In this document: piece after piece, positions 27,142-40,545 of the stretch
Layout: every line of letters starts with the position of its first letter
Numbering within the stretch: position 1 is the stretch's first letter
DNA from: Plasmodium relictum
Lineage: Eukaryota > Apicomplexa > Aconoidasida > Haemosporida > Plasmodiidae
Assembly: GCF_900005765.1 (NCBI RefSeq)
Contig: NC_041688.1
Location: 124,001-188,000 of the forward strand
Length of the DNA stretch: 64,000 nt
Reading direction: 5' to 3'
The notes under the pieces: generated by a model
Seen by the model: only the letters and a program-made list of their open reading frames with translations
Databases searched by the model: none
Told to the model about the DNA's origin: nothing
Translations under genes and position numbers: made by a program

Positions 27142-29547
27142 ATGACAGTAGTTAATGTAACAGTAAAATGGAAAAATCATGTTTTCAATGACGTTGAATT
27201 GAATGTATGTGAACCACTTATTTTATTTAAAACACAATTATGGTAAAAAAAAAAAAAAAATTAACAAAAAATTATATGTAATATATATAATTATTAAATA
27301 ATAACGAAGTGTAACTGCAATCACACTTGTAGCAAAAATAAGGGCAAAAACTAACAAATATAAAAAAGTTTAAATTAAAAAAAAAATTTTATTTCTTATT
27401 TTCTCTTTTATTATATATATATATATATGAGAATATTTAGATTTTTACTTATCTGAAATAATATATATTTCAGATACTATATAAATTCTTATTGATGTAT
27501 GTCTTATTTTATAGTAATAACTATTTATTTACCTAAAAATTTTTACTACATTTTTTCACCGTATTTATTTCAAAGAAATTGAAACTATTTTATTAAAAAA
27601 AAAATTTCCTTTAATAATGAACATATAAAATACATATATTCATTAATAGAAGTAATAATTTATATTCAAATAAAATGAAATTTTTCTATGACTTTATTTT
27701 TAAACATTTAAAAGAATATTATTATTAGAACAATTTTTAAGATTCATATTTGTTTATGATTTTTATAATTAATATTATATTTGTTCTTACAATGTTATTG
27801 CTTAAACTATGTTTCATCATTACTATTGTAATTTTTTTTTTTTTTTTTTTTATTTAGGCAATTAACCAATGTTCCACCAGAAAAACAAAAGTTAATGTAC
27901 AAAGGACTACTAAAAGACGATGTAGATTTATCCAATTTGAACATAAAAGAAAATGACAAAATTATGCTAGTAGGTTCAGCTGAAACCTTAGTGGAAAATC
28001 CAAAAAATACAGTTTTTGTTGAAGATTTATCAAAAGAAGAAAAAGAAAAATTACATACAAAAGAAAATATAACGTTTGAAGAACAGGGTATAGTAAATTT
28101 AGGGAATACATGTTACTTTAATGCTATATTACAATTTTTAACTTCATTTGATGATTTAGGAGAATTTCTTAGAAATGTAAAAAGAAAAGATTCTTTAGCT
28201 AAATCTAATAAAGATATTTTGTTTGATTCTTTTATACATTTTTCTCAAACATTTGGGAAATCATCAGAACCTTATGTGCCACTTGCTTTATTAAAATCTT
28301 TTAGAGAAGTTTTTCCAAAATTTAAAGGAGTTAATTTAAGAACAAAACAGTATGCTCAGCAAGATGCAGAGGAGTGCATGAATGCTATGTTTACTGCTTT
28401 AAATGAACAGACAGAATGTAAAATAATTGATAAAATATTTTCTTTTAAAATTGTTAGTAAAACAAAATGTATAGAAACAAATATCAATGAAGAAAAACTC
28501 AATGAAAATAAAGAACAAAATTTAGATGACGAATATGAAATAACTGAAGAATTTCATAATAAATTAATATGCTATATGGGAACACATAATGTTCCAGTTA
28601 ATCATATGCATGAAGGAATACGGTTATCATTAAATGAAAAAATTAAAAAAATTAGATCAAAAGATGAAAAAGATGCTTTATATGAAAAGAAATCAGAAAT
28701 TGATTCATTACCACCGTATTTAATCGTTCATTTTTTAAGATTTGAATCAAAAAGAATAGTTGAATCAAATAACGATGTTTCAGTAGTTACAGCCAAGATA
28801 TGCAGAAAAGTTAGTTTTCCAGAAATTTTTGATATATATGATTTTTGTTCAGAAAGATTAAAAAATGAATTAAAAACATCTAGAGATATAATTATGAAAA
28901 GAAAAGAAAAGGAAACATGTTCGGATGATAAAGAATCAAGTAACTTAAAGGAGAATATTTATAAAAAAAAAAATGAACAAACAAAAATAAATAATGAAAC
29001 ATGTGATGTGAAATATAATAAGAATGAGGACAAAGAAAAAGAAAAAAATGATGAAAAAAATGATGAGAAAAATAATGAAAAAAATGATGAAAAAAATAAT
29101 GAAAAAAATGATGAAAAAAATAATGAGAATAAAAATGAAAAAAGTGACGAACAAAAATATGAGAAAAATAATGAAGAAAGTGATGAAAAAAATAATAATG
29201 AAAAAGAAGAAATAATAGAGCTTTTCACAGGAGAATATGAATTAATTTCAGTTGTAACACATAAAGGCAGAAATGAAGAAAGTGGACATTATATTGCTTG
29301 GAAAAAAATGAGAAATTATATAAGTGAAAATTCTAGGGTTGATGAAAATGATGAAATAAAAAAAAAAATCAGAAAAGTAAATGATTCTATGTGGTTAAAA
29401 ATGGACGATGATAAAGTAACAACCCACAAATTTTCTTCACTTGATTTAAGTGGAGGATGTAGTGATTATCACATAGCTGTTTTATTATTGTATAAAAGAA
29501 AAAGTATTTCCTGTACACAAAATGAAATAAATAAATATTCAAAATAG
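27142..29547 (+). CDS. USP14: Ubiquitin carboxyl-terminal hydrolase 14 (USP14/Ubp6), 2 exons
   Basis: Proteasome-associated deubiquitinase that trims chains from substrates at the 26S proteasome. Exons 27142-27242 and 27858-29547 (phase 2 junction within Trp34), 596 aa. The N-terminal ubiquitin-like domain (1-75) is split by the intron: MTVVNVTVKWKNHVFN plus QLTNVPPEKQKLMYKG. The USP domain has the Cys box GIVNLGNTCYFNA (catalytic Cys119), QQDAEECMNAM, the Tyr-Leu-Ile-Val-His-Phe-Leu-Arg-Phe segment, the His box GHYIAWK (His511), and DDDKV with DYHIAVLLLY at the end. Between the last two core blocks is a lineage insertion of about 100 residues made of NDEK/NNEK repeats (about 431-461) and other charged sequence. 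The model starting at 27895 would lack half the UBL domain. Confidence 0.93.
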
Positions 29548-32203
29548 TGTGTAATTATTTAACAATATTATTTAACAAAAAGTAAATAATTTCACAATCA
29601 CCGAGAACCTTATAGACATAAGGCATGATTTTCAATTTGTAGAAAAATAGATTTTTAATATATATATTGCATTATTATAGGTGTAATCTATTTATGGATA
29701 ATTAATTTTAATATCATAAAAAAATGAACTTTTTATGCTAAATTCTCTTTATTTAAGTTCATTAGAAGAAAATAACATACTTTTTCTTTACGTTTTTTTT
29801 TTTTTTTTTAAACTTATAAAGACATGTTTCTATTTACATATACTTTTTTATGTATTGGAAACAAAATTAAAAGAAATGTTCTATTAATTATAACTTTTTT
29901 TCCATGATACTTTAAATTTTTTATATGCATATGTAAAAATAATAATAATAAAATATAGCAATAATAATATTGTAATAAATACCAATATTTTTATAAACTG
30001 ATTTTTCACATTTTATTTAACCTTTATTAATGAAAATAAAAAAATTAGATATAGATAATTTTTAAATGTAAAGATTTATTTTTTTATTTTTTTTATTGAA
30101 AAAAATATTTAAAGATCTTAATAAAAAATTAACAAAATTGATATTTTCATGAAAAGTTCAGATTTTTTCATAAAACTAAAATTGTTATTATAAAGAAATT
30201 TACATAAATGTATGTTAATTAATATTAAATTATAATGATGGATATTATAAATTAAAAATTTCACATTGTGATAGTAAATATTTTTTAATAAATATCAATG
30301 TGAAATTATTAAAAATAAGAACAAAACATTTTTATTATTATATAAAGTTAAATATATTTTGTGATATTTTTTGTTAAATTATTGCAAATTTAAGTACCTT
30401 GGATTATTTATTATTTGAAGAAAATAGAAAAAATTATATATATATTATATATAGATGATAGGGTATTGTAAATAAATATAAATATTAGTAAAATAAAAAA
30501 TTAAACTTTTATAACAGGAATTAAATCAGGAAGTTTTACAAAGAATAATATAATTCTCAGAAAAGAGAACTACTTTTAAAAAGAATTAACAAAAATTTAA
30601 TATTAACAAAAGCAATAAAAGTATTAATCTAATAGTAATAATTTTATTTATATATTCATTTCAATATTAATAATATTTAAATAATTTCAACATTCCTTTA
30701 ATTATTCAAAATTATATGAAGTAAATGTTCTCTATAATTTAAAAAAAAAAAAAAAGAACATTATAATTAAGCTTAAAACTTTGTTGTAGTTTTTATTTTA
30801 TAATAATTACATCATAAATAATAAAGTAGTGTGTATCTTTTAGTTAATCACAAATGAATTATTTTTAAAGAATTCATATAGTTTTTTATTTTTACATTTA
30901 TAAAATTATTGGAATAATTAAGTACAAACAATTTGAGGATACATTTAAAATATATATATATATATATGAATTGTTTTTTCTACAATATATTTTTTTTAGA
31001 ATACTAACATTTTTATAATTTTTTCTTTTTTTGTTTGCGTAACTTTAAGTAGATTATTAATTTTTGTCTCTTGACTATATAAAATGAAAAAAAATAATGT
31101 TTTAAAGCATTTATAGTTTTTTAAATTTATAATGTTAAGTACTCGTAAGACTACCAAAATAAAATGTCTATAATAAAAATATAAAGGATCAGCCAGAAAA
31201 AATATCTAAATATATATATGTATATATATAATTTCCTTGTTTAATTTTCTTCTTAAATATATTATAATAATTGTGTGAATATTTTGCTCTGTATATCTTT
31301 CTGATATAATTACACATTGAATTTTTTTTCCTTGTTTATTTTATTTTATTTTATTTAGCTTTTTAAAATAATTACTACTTTTAGCTAAAATTATTAAAAA
31401 TTGTTAAATAAAAAATGATGCCTATATTTAAATACAAATTGAAGTTTATTAGTCTGTTAAAAAAAAGAAATTATTGAACAGTCTTTTATATTAAAATATG
31501 TAGCAACAATAGAAAAGGAAGTATTCATTTAGTTTTCAGAAAAAATGATTTAAATTATTTTCAAAATATAATTAAGCTTTTTTTTTTTTAATGTAACAAT
31601 GAATCGAAAATTTAATGTAAAAGCATAAGAAAATATATCTTCTAAAAAAAAAATAAAAAGAGAAATGTAAAAATACAGAAAAATAACAAAAAATAAAAAA
31701 ATAAAATAAATATAAAAACAATGAAATATGATAATAGAAAGAATAAATTATCTTTATACAAATAAATTATATTTTATTCTAATATCAATTTTTTTTTAAA
31801 TTCTAAAAAAAAAATATATGAAGTGTATAAAAGTAGTTAAAAAAATTTGCTTGTTAAATTTATAAAAATAATCAAAAAAAAAAAAAAAAAATTATATTAG
31901 TGCTATTATAATTTTTAACTGATTAAAAAAAAAAAATAAAAAGAATATATATTGAAGTGAAAACATAAAAAACAAATAGCGTAAAAATTCGTAGCAAGTA
32001 TATTACAAAAAAATTAAAAAATAATATTTTCTTATAATCTATGTAATAATAATAGCGTAGTCGTATTAATCAAAATAAAAAATAAAATTTAATTTTTTTT
32101 TTTTATATTTCACAAAATTTACTGATATATATCATTTATAAATTAATTATATAACTTTCTTCTTTTCTTTTTTTTTTTTCATTTTATATTTAACCTATAG
32201 AAT
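29548..32203. other. Long intergenic region
   Basis: 2.65 kb between USP14 and UBC13, both plus. A perfect hairpin lies at 29596-29630, 50 bases after the USP14 stop. Otherwise A/T tracts (poly-A at 30740-30754 and 31874-31891, (AT)n near 30951-30966) and no frame of note. Confidence 0.6.
29596..29630. other. Perfect hairpin in the USP14 3' region
   Basis: Inner stem CCTTAT-AGAC-ATAAGG (29608-29623) flanked by AATCA/TGATT (29596-29600, 29626-29630) separated by short internal loops. Clearly less AT-biased than its surroundings; could be a 3' UTR structure. No known RNA recognised. Confidence 0.3.
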
Positions 32204-33689
32204 ATGTCAATACCCAGAAGAATAACAAAAGAAACACAAAACCTAGCTAATGAACCACGTAAATAAAAATAATTATTCATTTTTGTTTTCCTCTTTTCCT
32301 TTTATGATATATAAAAATTATTTTTTATTATTTTAAACGTATATATATATTATATATGAGTATATATTTACTTTCATATGAGAAAATTTATACTTATAAT
32401 TTTTTTTTTATAAGATGTTAAAATCATAATTTCCATTGATTTTTTATATGAAAAAATATATTTTTTTTGATACTTTATTATGTATTCTCCATCATTTATT
32501 AATTTTCATGCTTGTCTAAAATTATTTCATTTCCATTTTCATTTTTGTTTTTTTGATAAAATTGTTTTCTATTTTTAAAATTAAAACTATTCAAAAAGAA
32601 AGATATACATATATATGTATAGTAATTATGGTTACCTTATTTTATTTAGAAAAAAATAGAGAAGCTTTTTTTTTTTTTATATTATTATTTCCATAATCAT
32701 GTTTTTTATAAATTAAAAAACATAAATGTTTATTTTAAATTTATTAAAATGTAAATTATCCATATCTTAATTATATATCTTTATTTTAATTCTATATAAA
32801 TTTATATATTAAAGTTTCATTATTGAATATTTTTTTTGTAGAAATATTTTTTTTATTTATTAATATATATACATAAATTACACCAAAAAATAGTCATATT
32901 TTATGATGATTATTTTTAAATCTTTTTATAATTTATATTAAAAAGACATATTATTTGAAAAAATTATCTTTATCAAATATCCATAAAAAAATATAACCTT
33001 AATTATACACATATATATATTTTTTTTTTTTATAAATATAGCACCAGGAATAATTGCAGTTCCAGTTCCTGAAAATTATAGGCACTTTAAAATTTTAATA
33101 AACGGCCCAGAAGGAACACCTTATGAAGGTTTAAAAACTTTGGAATTTTCTTTTTTCTTTATACATATGCAAATATATTTTATTTTTCTTTATATTTTTA
33201 TAATAATACATTTATAAATAGGTGGTACATATAAATTAGAACTTTTTTTACCTGAACAATATCCCATGGAACCCCCAAAAGTTCGTTTTTTGACAAAAAT
33301 ATATCACCCAAATATTGTAATAAAAAAAAAAATAAAATAAAATAAAATAAAATAAATAAATAAATAAATAAATAAAATAATTATAATATATATATTAGTA
33401 ATTTTTAGTTTTATATTTTTAATTGTCAAATATAACTCTATTTTTATAAAATGTTTTTTATTAATAGGATAAATTAGGAAGAATATGTTTAGATATATTA
33501 AAAGATAAATGGAGTCCTGCACTACAAATAAGAACGGTATTACTGAGTGTTCAGGCATTGTTATCTTCTCCTGAACCTGATGATCCATTAGATTCAAAAG
33601 TAGCTGAACATTTCAAGCAAGACAAAAACGATGCAGAAAATGTAGCTAGGCAATGGAATAAAATATATGCAAATAATACTGTTTTGTAA
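32204..33689 (+). CDS. UBC13: Ubiquitin-conjugating enzyme E2 N (UBC13), 4 exons
   Basis: E2 that builds Lys63-linked ubiquitin chains, normally with a UEV partner (Mms2/UEV1), acting in DNA-damage tolerance and signalling. Exons 32204-32258, 33042-33128, 33222-33316 and 33468-33689 keep phase and give 152 aa, exactly the length of human UBE2N. The match is very high: [49 protein letters not shown]. Catalytic Cys is Cys86, oxyanion Asn is Asn78 (HPN), and [18 protein letters not shown] follows. No C-terminal extension. Intron 1 (783 bp) is long for this locus; intron 3 carries an AAAT/AAAAT microsatellite. Confidence 0.97.
33331..33380. repeat. (AAAAT)n/(AAAT)n microsatellite in UBC13 intron 3
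   Basis: Mixed penta- and tetranucleotide A-rich units directly after the splice donor region of exon 3; intronic and unlikely to affect the protein. Confidence 0.85.
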
Positions 33690-35254
33690 AAACAAAAAAA
33701 AAAATTGTTAATAGGCAAATTTTTGCATAATATATTACTATATATAAATATATAATTATATTTTTTTTTTTTTTACATGATATTTATAAAAATTTTATAT
33801 ATATATACATTGCTTCGTTTTTTTTTTTTTTCTTCTATTTTTCCCTTTTATATATCTCAAAAATTATATTTTTAATAAAATGGAAGCAAATAAAAAAAAG
33901 GAATAATTAAAATATGAACACACTTTTATAAAAATCTAAAAAGATAAATATATAATTTTTTATTATTATAAAAGGCATAATTTTTTAACATAATAGATAA
34001 ATACGTTTTTCAGAAACTGATAATATACTTAAGTAAAAACATTTATTTGTCTAGAAATAAAAACAATACTTTTGTAAAAAAAAAAAATTTTTTTTTTAAT
34101 ATTAACTTATAAAACAATCATATCTATGAATTATTAAATTATCACAAAAAATATAATGGCTTTTTAATATCCATTAAAGGTTTAAACATATCTTAAGACT
34201 TTTTATAACTGTGTAAATATAACAGAAAAGAAAAAAATAATTTTTTTTTTCGATATACTTATAAATAATAATTTATTATTCTATAAAAAATATATTTAAT
34301 AAAAAAGAAGACAAAGTTCTTTTTAATTTTATTTTATATATTCTTAGGTTTTTTTTTTTTTAAGACATTTTAATGTAAATTTAAAGCATATGTATATATA
34401 TTTTTTTTTCACAACAAAAAAAAAATTCAATTAAAATTCCACAAAAAAATATATTTAGATGTTTTTCGATTCAAAAATATATATTTATATTTTTTAATAG
34501 TATTGTTATTCTCAATTTTTTTTTTCTTTTTTTTTTTTTTTCCTTTTTTTTCCTTTTTTTTTCTTTTTTTTTTTTTTTTGACTATCTAAAAATAACAATG
34601 AATTACCATTTTCTTATATTTATTTTCTTTGTTTAAAAAAAATGTGAACTTTTTCTTTTTCTTTTAAATATTTTAAAAAATTGAAATTAATTTATTCATA
34701 AGGAGAATAATAAAATATTACAGAAATATATATAATATTAACAGGGAAGAAATAAAAAAAAAAGAAGAAAAAAAGACATAAGTTAATATTCATATTTGTA
34801 CTAAATTTCTTTTTTTTTTTTTATATAATATTTCTTGAATATTTATTTGCATACTTATATAAAAATAAAAAAAATAATATTTTTTTTCTTAATATTTTTA
34901 ATATTTTTAGAATACATCATAAAAGTTTAAATAATGTTATGAAAATTAATTTTAAAAAAATATATGTATATGTATATAAGAATAAGCATAAATAAAAAGA
35001 AGCAATTGCATATTTCATATAAATATGCATAAATAATTTTATATGATAGGAAAAAATAAATATTAATAAATTTTATAAAAAATAATATGATTTTATTTTC
35101 TTAATTTTATTTTATTTTATTTTATTTTTTATTTTATTTTATTTTATTTTTTATTTTATTTTATTTTATTTTATTTTTTGTATATTAATTAAAATAGTTT
35201 ATATGTATAATATACTGTGTAAATAAATTTATAAATATAAGAACTTTTTTTAAA
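33690..35254. other. Intergenic, homopolymer-rich
   Basis: 1.56 kb between UBC13 and MCM3. It contains a C-interrupted poly-T block at 34517-34580 and the (TTTTA)n array just before MCM3; no gene seen. Confidence 0.65.
35105..35178. repeat. (TTTTA)n pentanucleotide repeat
   Basis: About 14 TTTTA units with two extra-T interruptions, 76 bp before the MCM3 ATG, so within its promoter or 5' UTR. Confidence 0.85.
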
Positions 35255-37630
35255 ATGGAAAGCATGAGCATAGAAAAAAATAGCACTCCTTTAGGGAGGC
35301 CTGATTATAGAACAATGAACTCCGAATTAAATTATACTTTAATGGATTCATCAATTAATCATTCTTCTATTTTAGATAATTCTATGAGAGTTGAAAAAGA
35401 CAATAGAGAAAGAAGATTACAAAAAATAAGCGAAAATATAGTTAGTGAATATGAATCAGGTAGGCAAAGTGTCGTTTTTACACAACAAAAATATAAACAA
35501 TTATTGGAAGGATTCCTATTATTTGTTCAAACAAATAAATATATTCATCAAAAAATTACTGAATTAAGAGAAGAAGCAACAGATGAATATAATAGAATGT
35601 TAAATAAAAATATACCAAATATAATAATACATCAAAGGCTAATATGTAATATTAATAACTTTCAAACAGGTAATGAGCAATTTGAATTGTTAGCTAAATG
35701 TTTAATTAAAGAACCTTATTTAGCATTACCAGCTTATCAAGCAGCAATTAAAGAATTATGGAAATCTCAAGAAGGTAAAATAGAAATTGATCCTCCTAAA
35801 ATAGGAATCTGCGGTTGGCTAGGTAGGCATCATGTAACACCAAGAGGATTGCAAAGTTCCATGTTAAACAAATTAGTAGCAGTTGAAGGAGTTGTGAATA
35901 AGTGTTCTACAGTTCAACCAAAATTAGTACAATCTGTTTATATAGGAGAAGCAATTCAAGATATTAATGCAGATATTAGAAGTGATGAAAAAACAGTCCA
36001 TTTAAGACCACATTATGATATTACTGATTTTGATAAAACAGCCAAGGATTCAGGTAGACCCCCTGCATCAGATCCTGAAGGAAGAATTATGCATAGACAC
36101 GAAATAGGATTATGTAAATATAAAAATCATCAAAAATTTGTTATTCAAGAAACACCTGAAGATGCACCAACGGGGCAGATGCCTAGATGGGTAGAAGTAA
36201 TAGTAGAAGATGATTTATGCGATATAGTGAAATGTGGTGATAGAGTAAGAGTATGGGGAGTCTATAGAGCAAGCTGTGGTCAAGCCAATAGTTCTAATAG
36301 TGGTTTAGGGAGATCTTTTTTAATAGCAAATAACATATTAGTAAAAAATAAAGAAACTTATGACTCTAACTTATTTATATCAGAAGCAGATAAGAAAAAC
36401 TTTCATGCATTTGCAAAAAAAGAAAATACAATTGATATTTTAGGTTACTCCTTTGCCCCTTCTATATGTGGACAGGATATAGTAAAAAAGGCTATCATTC
36501 TAATGTTAGCGGGTGGAACAGAGCGTGCATTACCTTCTCATCATATTAGAGGGGATATACATATAATGTTAGTAGGAGATCCTAGTTGCGGTAAATCTCA
36601 ACTATTACGTTATGTTATGAGCATAATGCCTGGTACAGTTTCTGCTACTGGAAGAGGATCTTCAGGAGTTGGTTTAACTGCAGCAATAGTTACTGATCAA
36701 GATACAGGAGAAAGAATAGTAGAAGGGGGTGCTATGGTTATGGGAGATAGAAGAGTAGTGTGCATTGACGAATTTGATAAAATGCAACAAACAGATAGGG
36801 TAGCCATTCATGAAGTTATGGAACAGCAAACTGTTACAGTCGCAAAAGCAGGTATACATACTACTTTAAATGCTAGATGCACGGTACTAGCTGCTGCTAA
36901 CCCTTTATATGGATGTTGGAATGATGCTCTTGATATGGGACAGCAGCTACAGTTTGAGCCATCTCTTCTTTCTCGTTTTGATTTAATTTTTTTGGTGAGA
37001 GATAGTGCTACTGAAGAAGATGATGAAAGAATTGCAGAATCTGTCCTTCGAAATGTTACTGAAAAAGCTAAACCAATTATGAACGAAAGCAGAAATAACC
37101 AAAAGAATTTTGTTATTCAAGCTGATAGTTATGATATAAACCCTAAAGCACAACACATAAGTGTTTTTAATGAAAGAGATGTAAACAAAAATAATGACAG
37201 TAATCAAGAAAATGAAGAATTTGAAACTCCAATTTTTGCTAATAGAGATGAAATGATTTATTTTGATAAAAATGGTGTAGAACATGAAATTTTAACAGTT
37301 CCCTTTTTTAAAAAATACCTACATTACGTTAAAAACATTTTTTATCTTGAAAAACAAAGAAGTGATGGATGGAAACCTTATCCAGAAGTCAGTGATGAAG
37401 CATGTGAAGTTATTATTGAGTTATATGCAGATTTAAGAGAAAGAGCTTCTAAATACTCACACAACAAACTTATACAGGGAGTTACTCCAAGAACTTTAGA
37501 GGCCATTATTCGAATAGCGTCTGCTCACGCAAAGCTAAAATTAAATAGATATGTTACTAGTGTTGATGTAAATTATGCGAAAAAATTATTATTGTATACC
37601 CTGTTTGGAGAAGAAATTGTTGAATCAGAT

Positions 37631-37674
<44 letters not shown>

Positions 37675-38092
37675 AGAAGAGGAGGAAATGATAAAAAAAA
37701 AGAAAAGACAAAAAGCAAAAAGGGCATCGAAAAAAAGAGCCAATGAAAAAAAAGATGTAATAAATAAAAAGAAAAAAAGAAAAGGTGAAGCAGAATCAAA
37801 AGATATGGAGAATTATATGATAAATGATGAACAAAAAAAAAAGAATACGCCATCATTAGATGTTAAAGAAATAGAAAGATTAATTGTTGAAAATGTAACA
37901 TTAAACGATCCTGGCGATGGACTAAAAGATGTGGAACTTTTAGATTTGATTATATTAGGAAATAAAGATAAAATGCCAGAATTAGCAAATCTTGATATTA
38001 ATCAATTACGTAAAATAATAAATTCATTAAATGAAATGGATGGAGCACCTATTTATTATGTAAAAAAAGATAAAATAGTATATAGATGTTAA
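35255..38092 (+). CDS. MCM3: DNA replication licensing factor MCM3
   Basis: Subunit of the nuclear MCM2-7 replicative helicase. Single exon, 945 aa (human 808). The N-terminal domain runs about 70-370 (HHVTPRGLQSSMLNKLVAVEG, the family's DNA-binding OB region, with two insertions). The AAA+ core spans 395-600: Walker A GDPSCGKS (441-448), TGRGSSGVGLTAA, Walker B CIDEFDKM (503-510), sensor region LAAANP and arginine finger SRFD (573-576). HVTPR, AKAGIHTTLNAR and the absence of a full Zn-finger Cys set fit MCM3 rather than other paralogues. MCM3-specific elements are followed by a run of about 21 Glu (nt 37629-37688) and a Lys-rich NLS-like block, then a C-terminal winged-helix region. The first 50 residues are low-complexity and divergent. 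Confidence 0.96.
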
Positions 38093-38416
38093 ACCACTCA
38101 ACTTTATTTGATTTTATTTTAATTTTTTTTAATAATTTTTTTAAAATATTCTTATAATCCTTTTTTTTTTTTTTTAAATTATTCTTTTCAAACTATCTTT
38201 ATGAGCTTTTTTAAATTGTTAAAAATTCTATTTTTTTTTTTTTTTTTACATTTTTTTTGAATTATTAAAAATTCTATTTTTTTTTTATCATTTTTAATTT
38301 AATTTTTTAAAAAAATTATGGTATTTAATGTATATTTTCATAATTAAATAAAAGAATATTAAAAATGGGCATTTAAAATAAAAAAAAAATAAAAAAAAAT
38401 TTTATAGAAATTTATA
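38093..38416. other. Convergent intergenic region
   Basis: 324 bp between MCM3 (plus) and the p24 gene (minus); T-runs only. The sequence TTAAAAATTCTATTTTTTTT appears twice (38218-38237 and 38266-38284), a short local duplication. Confidence 0.6.
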
Positions 38417-39384
38417 TTACATTAATTTTTGTGATTTAAAATAATTTTTTAAGTGAACAATTGAATATATAGTTATTAGTATAAGCAAAATTATTTCTGT
38501 TATATAACAATAGAACATTTTTTTATGAACTGATTCATTATATTCATATAAATTAGTTGCCTATATAAAAAAAAAAGAAAATAAAAAATAATAAATGGCA
38601 TAAATATAAGGATTAATAATTATATAAATTTTTTTAAGTATAATATAAATAAATGTTTATATGTCTACCATTTGTTTTTGATATCCCTGTTGTAATTTCA
38701 TGGAATTAAACTTTTTTTTTAAAGTTTTTAAAACAGTTAATGTTTCACTTAATTCTGACTTTTTTGCCAAATTTTCTAAGTCGATATCTGAACCACCAAC
38801 TTCAATTGATAAACTCCATTTTAATGAAGTACTTTTAAACCATTTAGTGGATGGGCAAGAAATACATATATAATATAACCCATCCTTCTTTGTTAAATAT
38901 GATATTTTACCTATTAAAGTATTTTAATTTAAAAAATAATAATAATAATTTTATAAATTAAAATTAAAATATATATTCTTACCTTTACTAATTTTAGAAG
39001 TTTCATGTGAATACAATATTCTTCCACTTTCGTCTTTTATATTAATAAGACATTTCACATCTATGAACAATTTTTTTATTTTTGAATAAATTAAAATATT
39101 TAAATAATGATACAAATTTGTAAATGTTAAATTATATAATAAAATTTAATAAAAATTTCCCTTCTTTATATTTTATTTTATTTTTTTATGTAAAAAACTT
39201 TCCTACCTTTAAGTCCATAATTATCATAAGAAGAAGTTATAACTATACTGCCTGCTACACTTTCTACGAAGCATTTATCCACACCCTCATTTACATAAAA
39301 ATAGGCAGATTTAACATTTGAACAATTTAGAAACATAAAAAAAAATAAAAAGAATAGAATATCACCCGTTTTTATTACTTTCAT
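38417..39384 (-). CDS. p24/emp24 family transmembrane cargo receptor (4 exons)
   Basis: Type I membrane protein of the early secretory pathway that sorts cargo between ER and Golgi. Minus-strand exons 39384-39207, 39060-38983, 38910-38669 and 38560-38417 join in phase to 213 aa, the usual p24 size. There is a cleavable signal peptide (about 1-26, hydrophobic ILFFLFFFMFL); a GOLD domain with the paired Cys of the family (EGVDKCFVES, later VKCLINI and YICISC); a coiled coil (about 130-180); and a single TM near the C-terminus (about 183-201) with a short cytosolic tail HLKNYFKSQKLM. The tail has an aromatic Phe but not the dilysine of many p24s. Splice sites are by eye but each junction falls in consistent phase with good homology. 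The subfamily (alpha to delta) cannot be assigned. Divergent from the gene at 40546. Confidence 0.82.
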
Positions 39385-40545
39385 TATTTGTAAAAAAAAA
39401 AGTAAAATATTACATAATTTTATTTTAATTCAATTATAAATTTATCTTCATTATTAAGCAAATACCACCACATAAAATATAATAAAATATATATAATATT
39501 TAAAAAAAATTTCGATTAAATTTTTATTATCTATATCTACTTTGTAGTATAATTTACTTATGCTTAATAGTTTAATTTATAATTTATGATTTGTACTCAT
39601 TTGAAATACATTTACATGTATAATATAAATATTGTTAAAATAGCATATATAATTTATGTAAAATTAAACATTTTTTTATTATATATATAAATATAATCAA
39701 ATAAATAAAAATAAAAAATAATATTTTGTTTGTAATTGAAGTAAATAATATTAAATATACTTCTCATATATGAATATTATTATTATTTTATTTTTTTTTT
39801 TTTTTTATTCGGAAGATATATATTTATTCTCAATAAATATTTTTGTCATAATATAAAAAATAAAAATATATTGTGACTAAGTTGCAAAGGAAAAGAAATT
39901 ATTAATTTTATAATTAAATGTGCTATAATTTTAAAGAAACAACTTGATAAAATACTCTCATATAATTAAAAAAATATATTTATAGAAACAACACAATATA
40001 AAAATAAAAGATCATTATGAAAAAGGGAAACATAAATTGTGAAACTTCAAATAAACTGTAATTATATATATATATAATTTTTTTTTTTTTTCATATGATT
40101 TTACAAATTTTATATATATTTTTATTAAAAAGACATTATATAAAAAATAAAAAACTAAAAGAAGATAAAGAAAGTCAATAAAAATTAAGAAAAGTTAATG
40201 AAAAATTAAAATATATAAATATATATTTGAGAATTGTGGAAGTACATATATAGTTCTGTAAGATAAATATTAAAATAAAAAATTCGTAAGTTGTTAAAGT
40301 AAAATCCATATATTTTTAACAAATTAAAATATACATGTTACACATAAGACAAATTGTAATAAATTGTGTTACTATAAAATAAAAAATTTAAGTAAATAAA
40401 GAATCAAATAATACTCAAAAATTTTAATTATATATATATATTTTTAAAGTATTTATAGAAAACTTTCTGTTTTAATGAAAATTTTATGAATATAAAGATT
40501 TTTATTTGATGTAAAAATGAAAATATAAATTTATATTATAATAAA
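39385..40545. other. Divergent intergenic region
   Basis: 1.16 kb promoter region shared by the p24 gene (minus) and the gene at 40546 (plus). Poly-T near 39789-39806 and (AT)n near 40063-40076; nothing else. Confidence 0.6.

Noticed and set aside
28945-29228. Three frames opposite or beside the NDEK tract of USP14
   Set aside because: Shadows of the repeat (Ile-Phe-Phe, Ser-Leu-Phe-Phe, Met-Lys-Lys).
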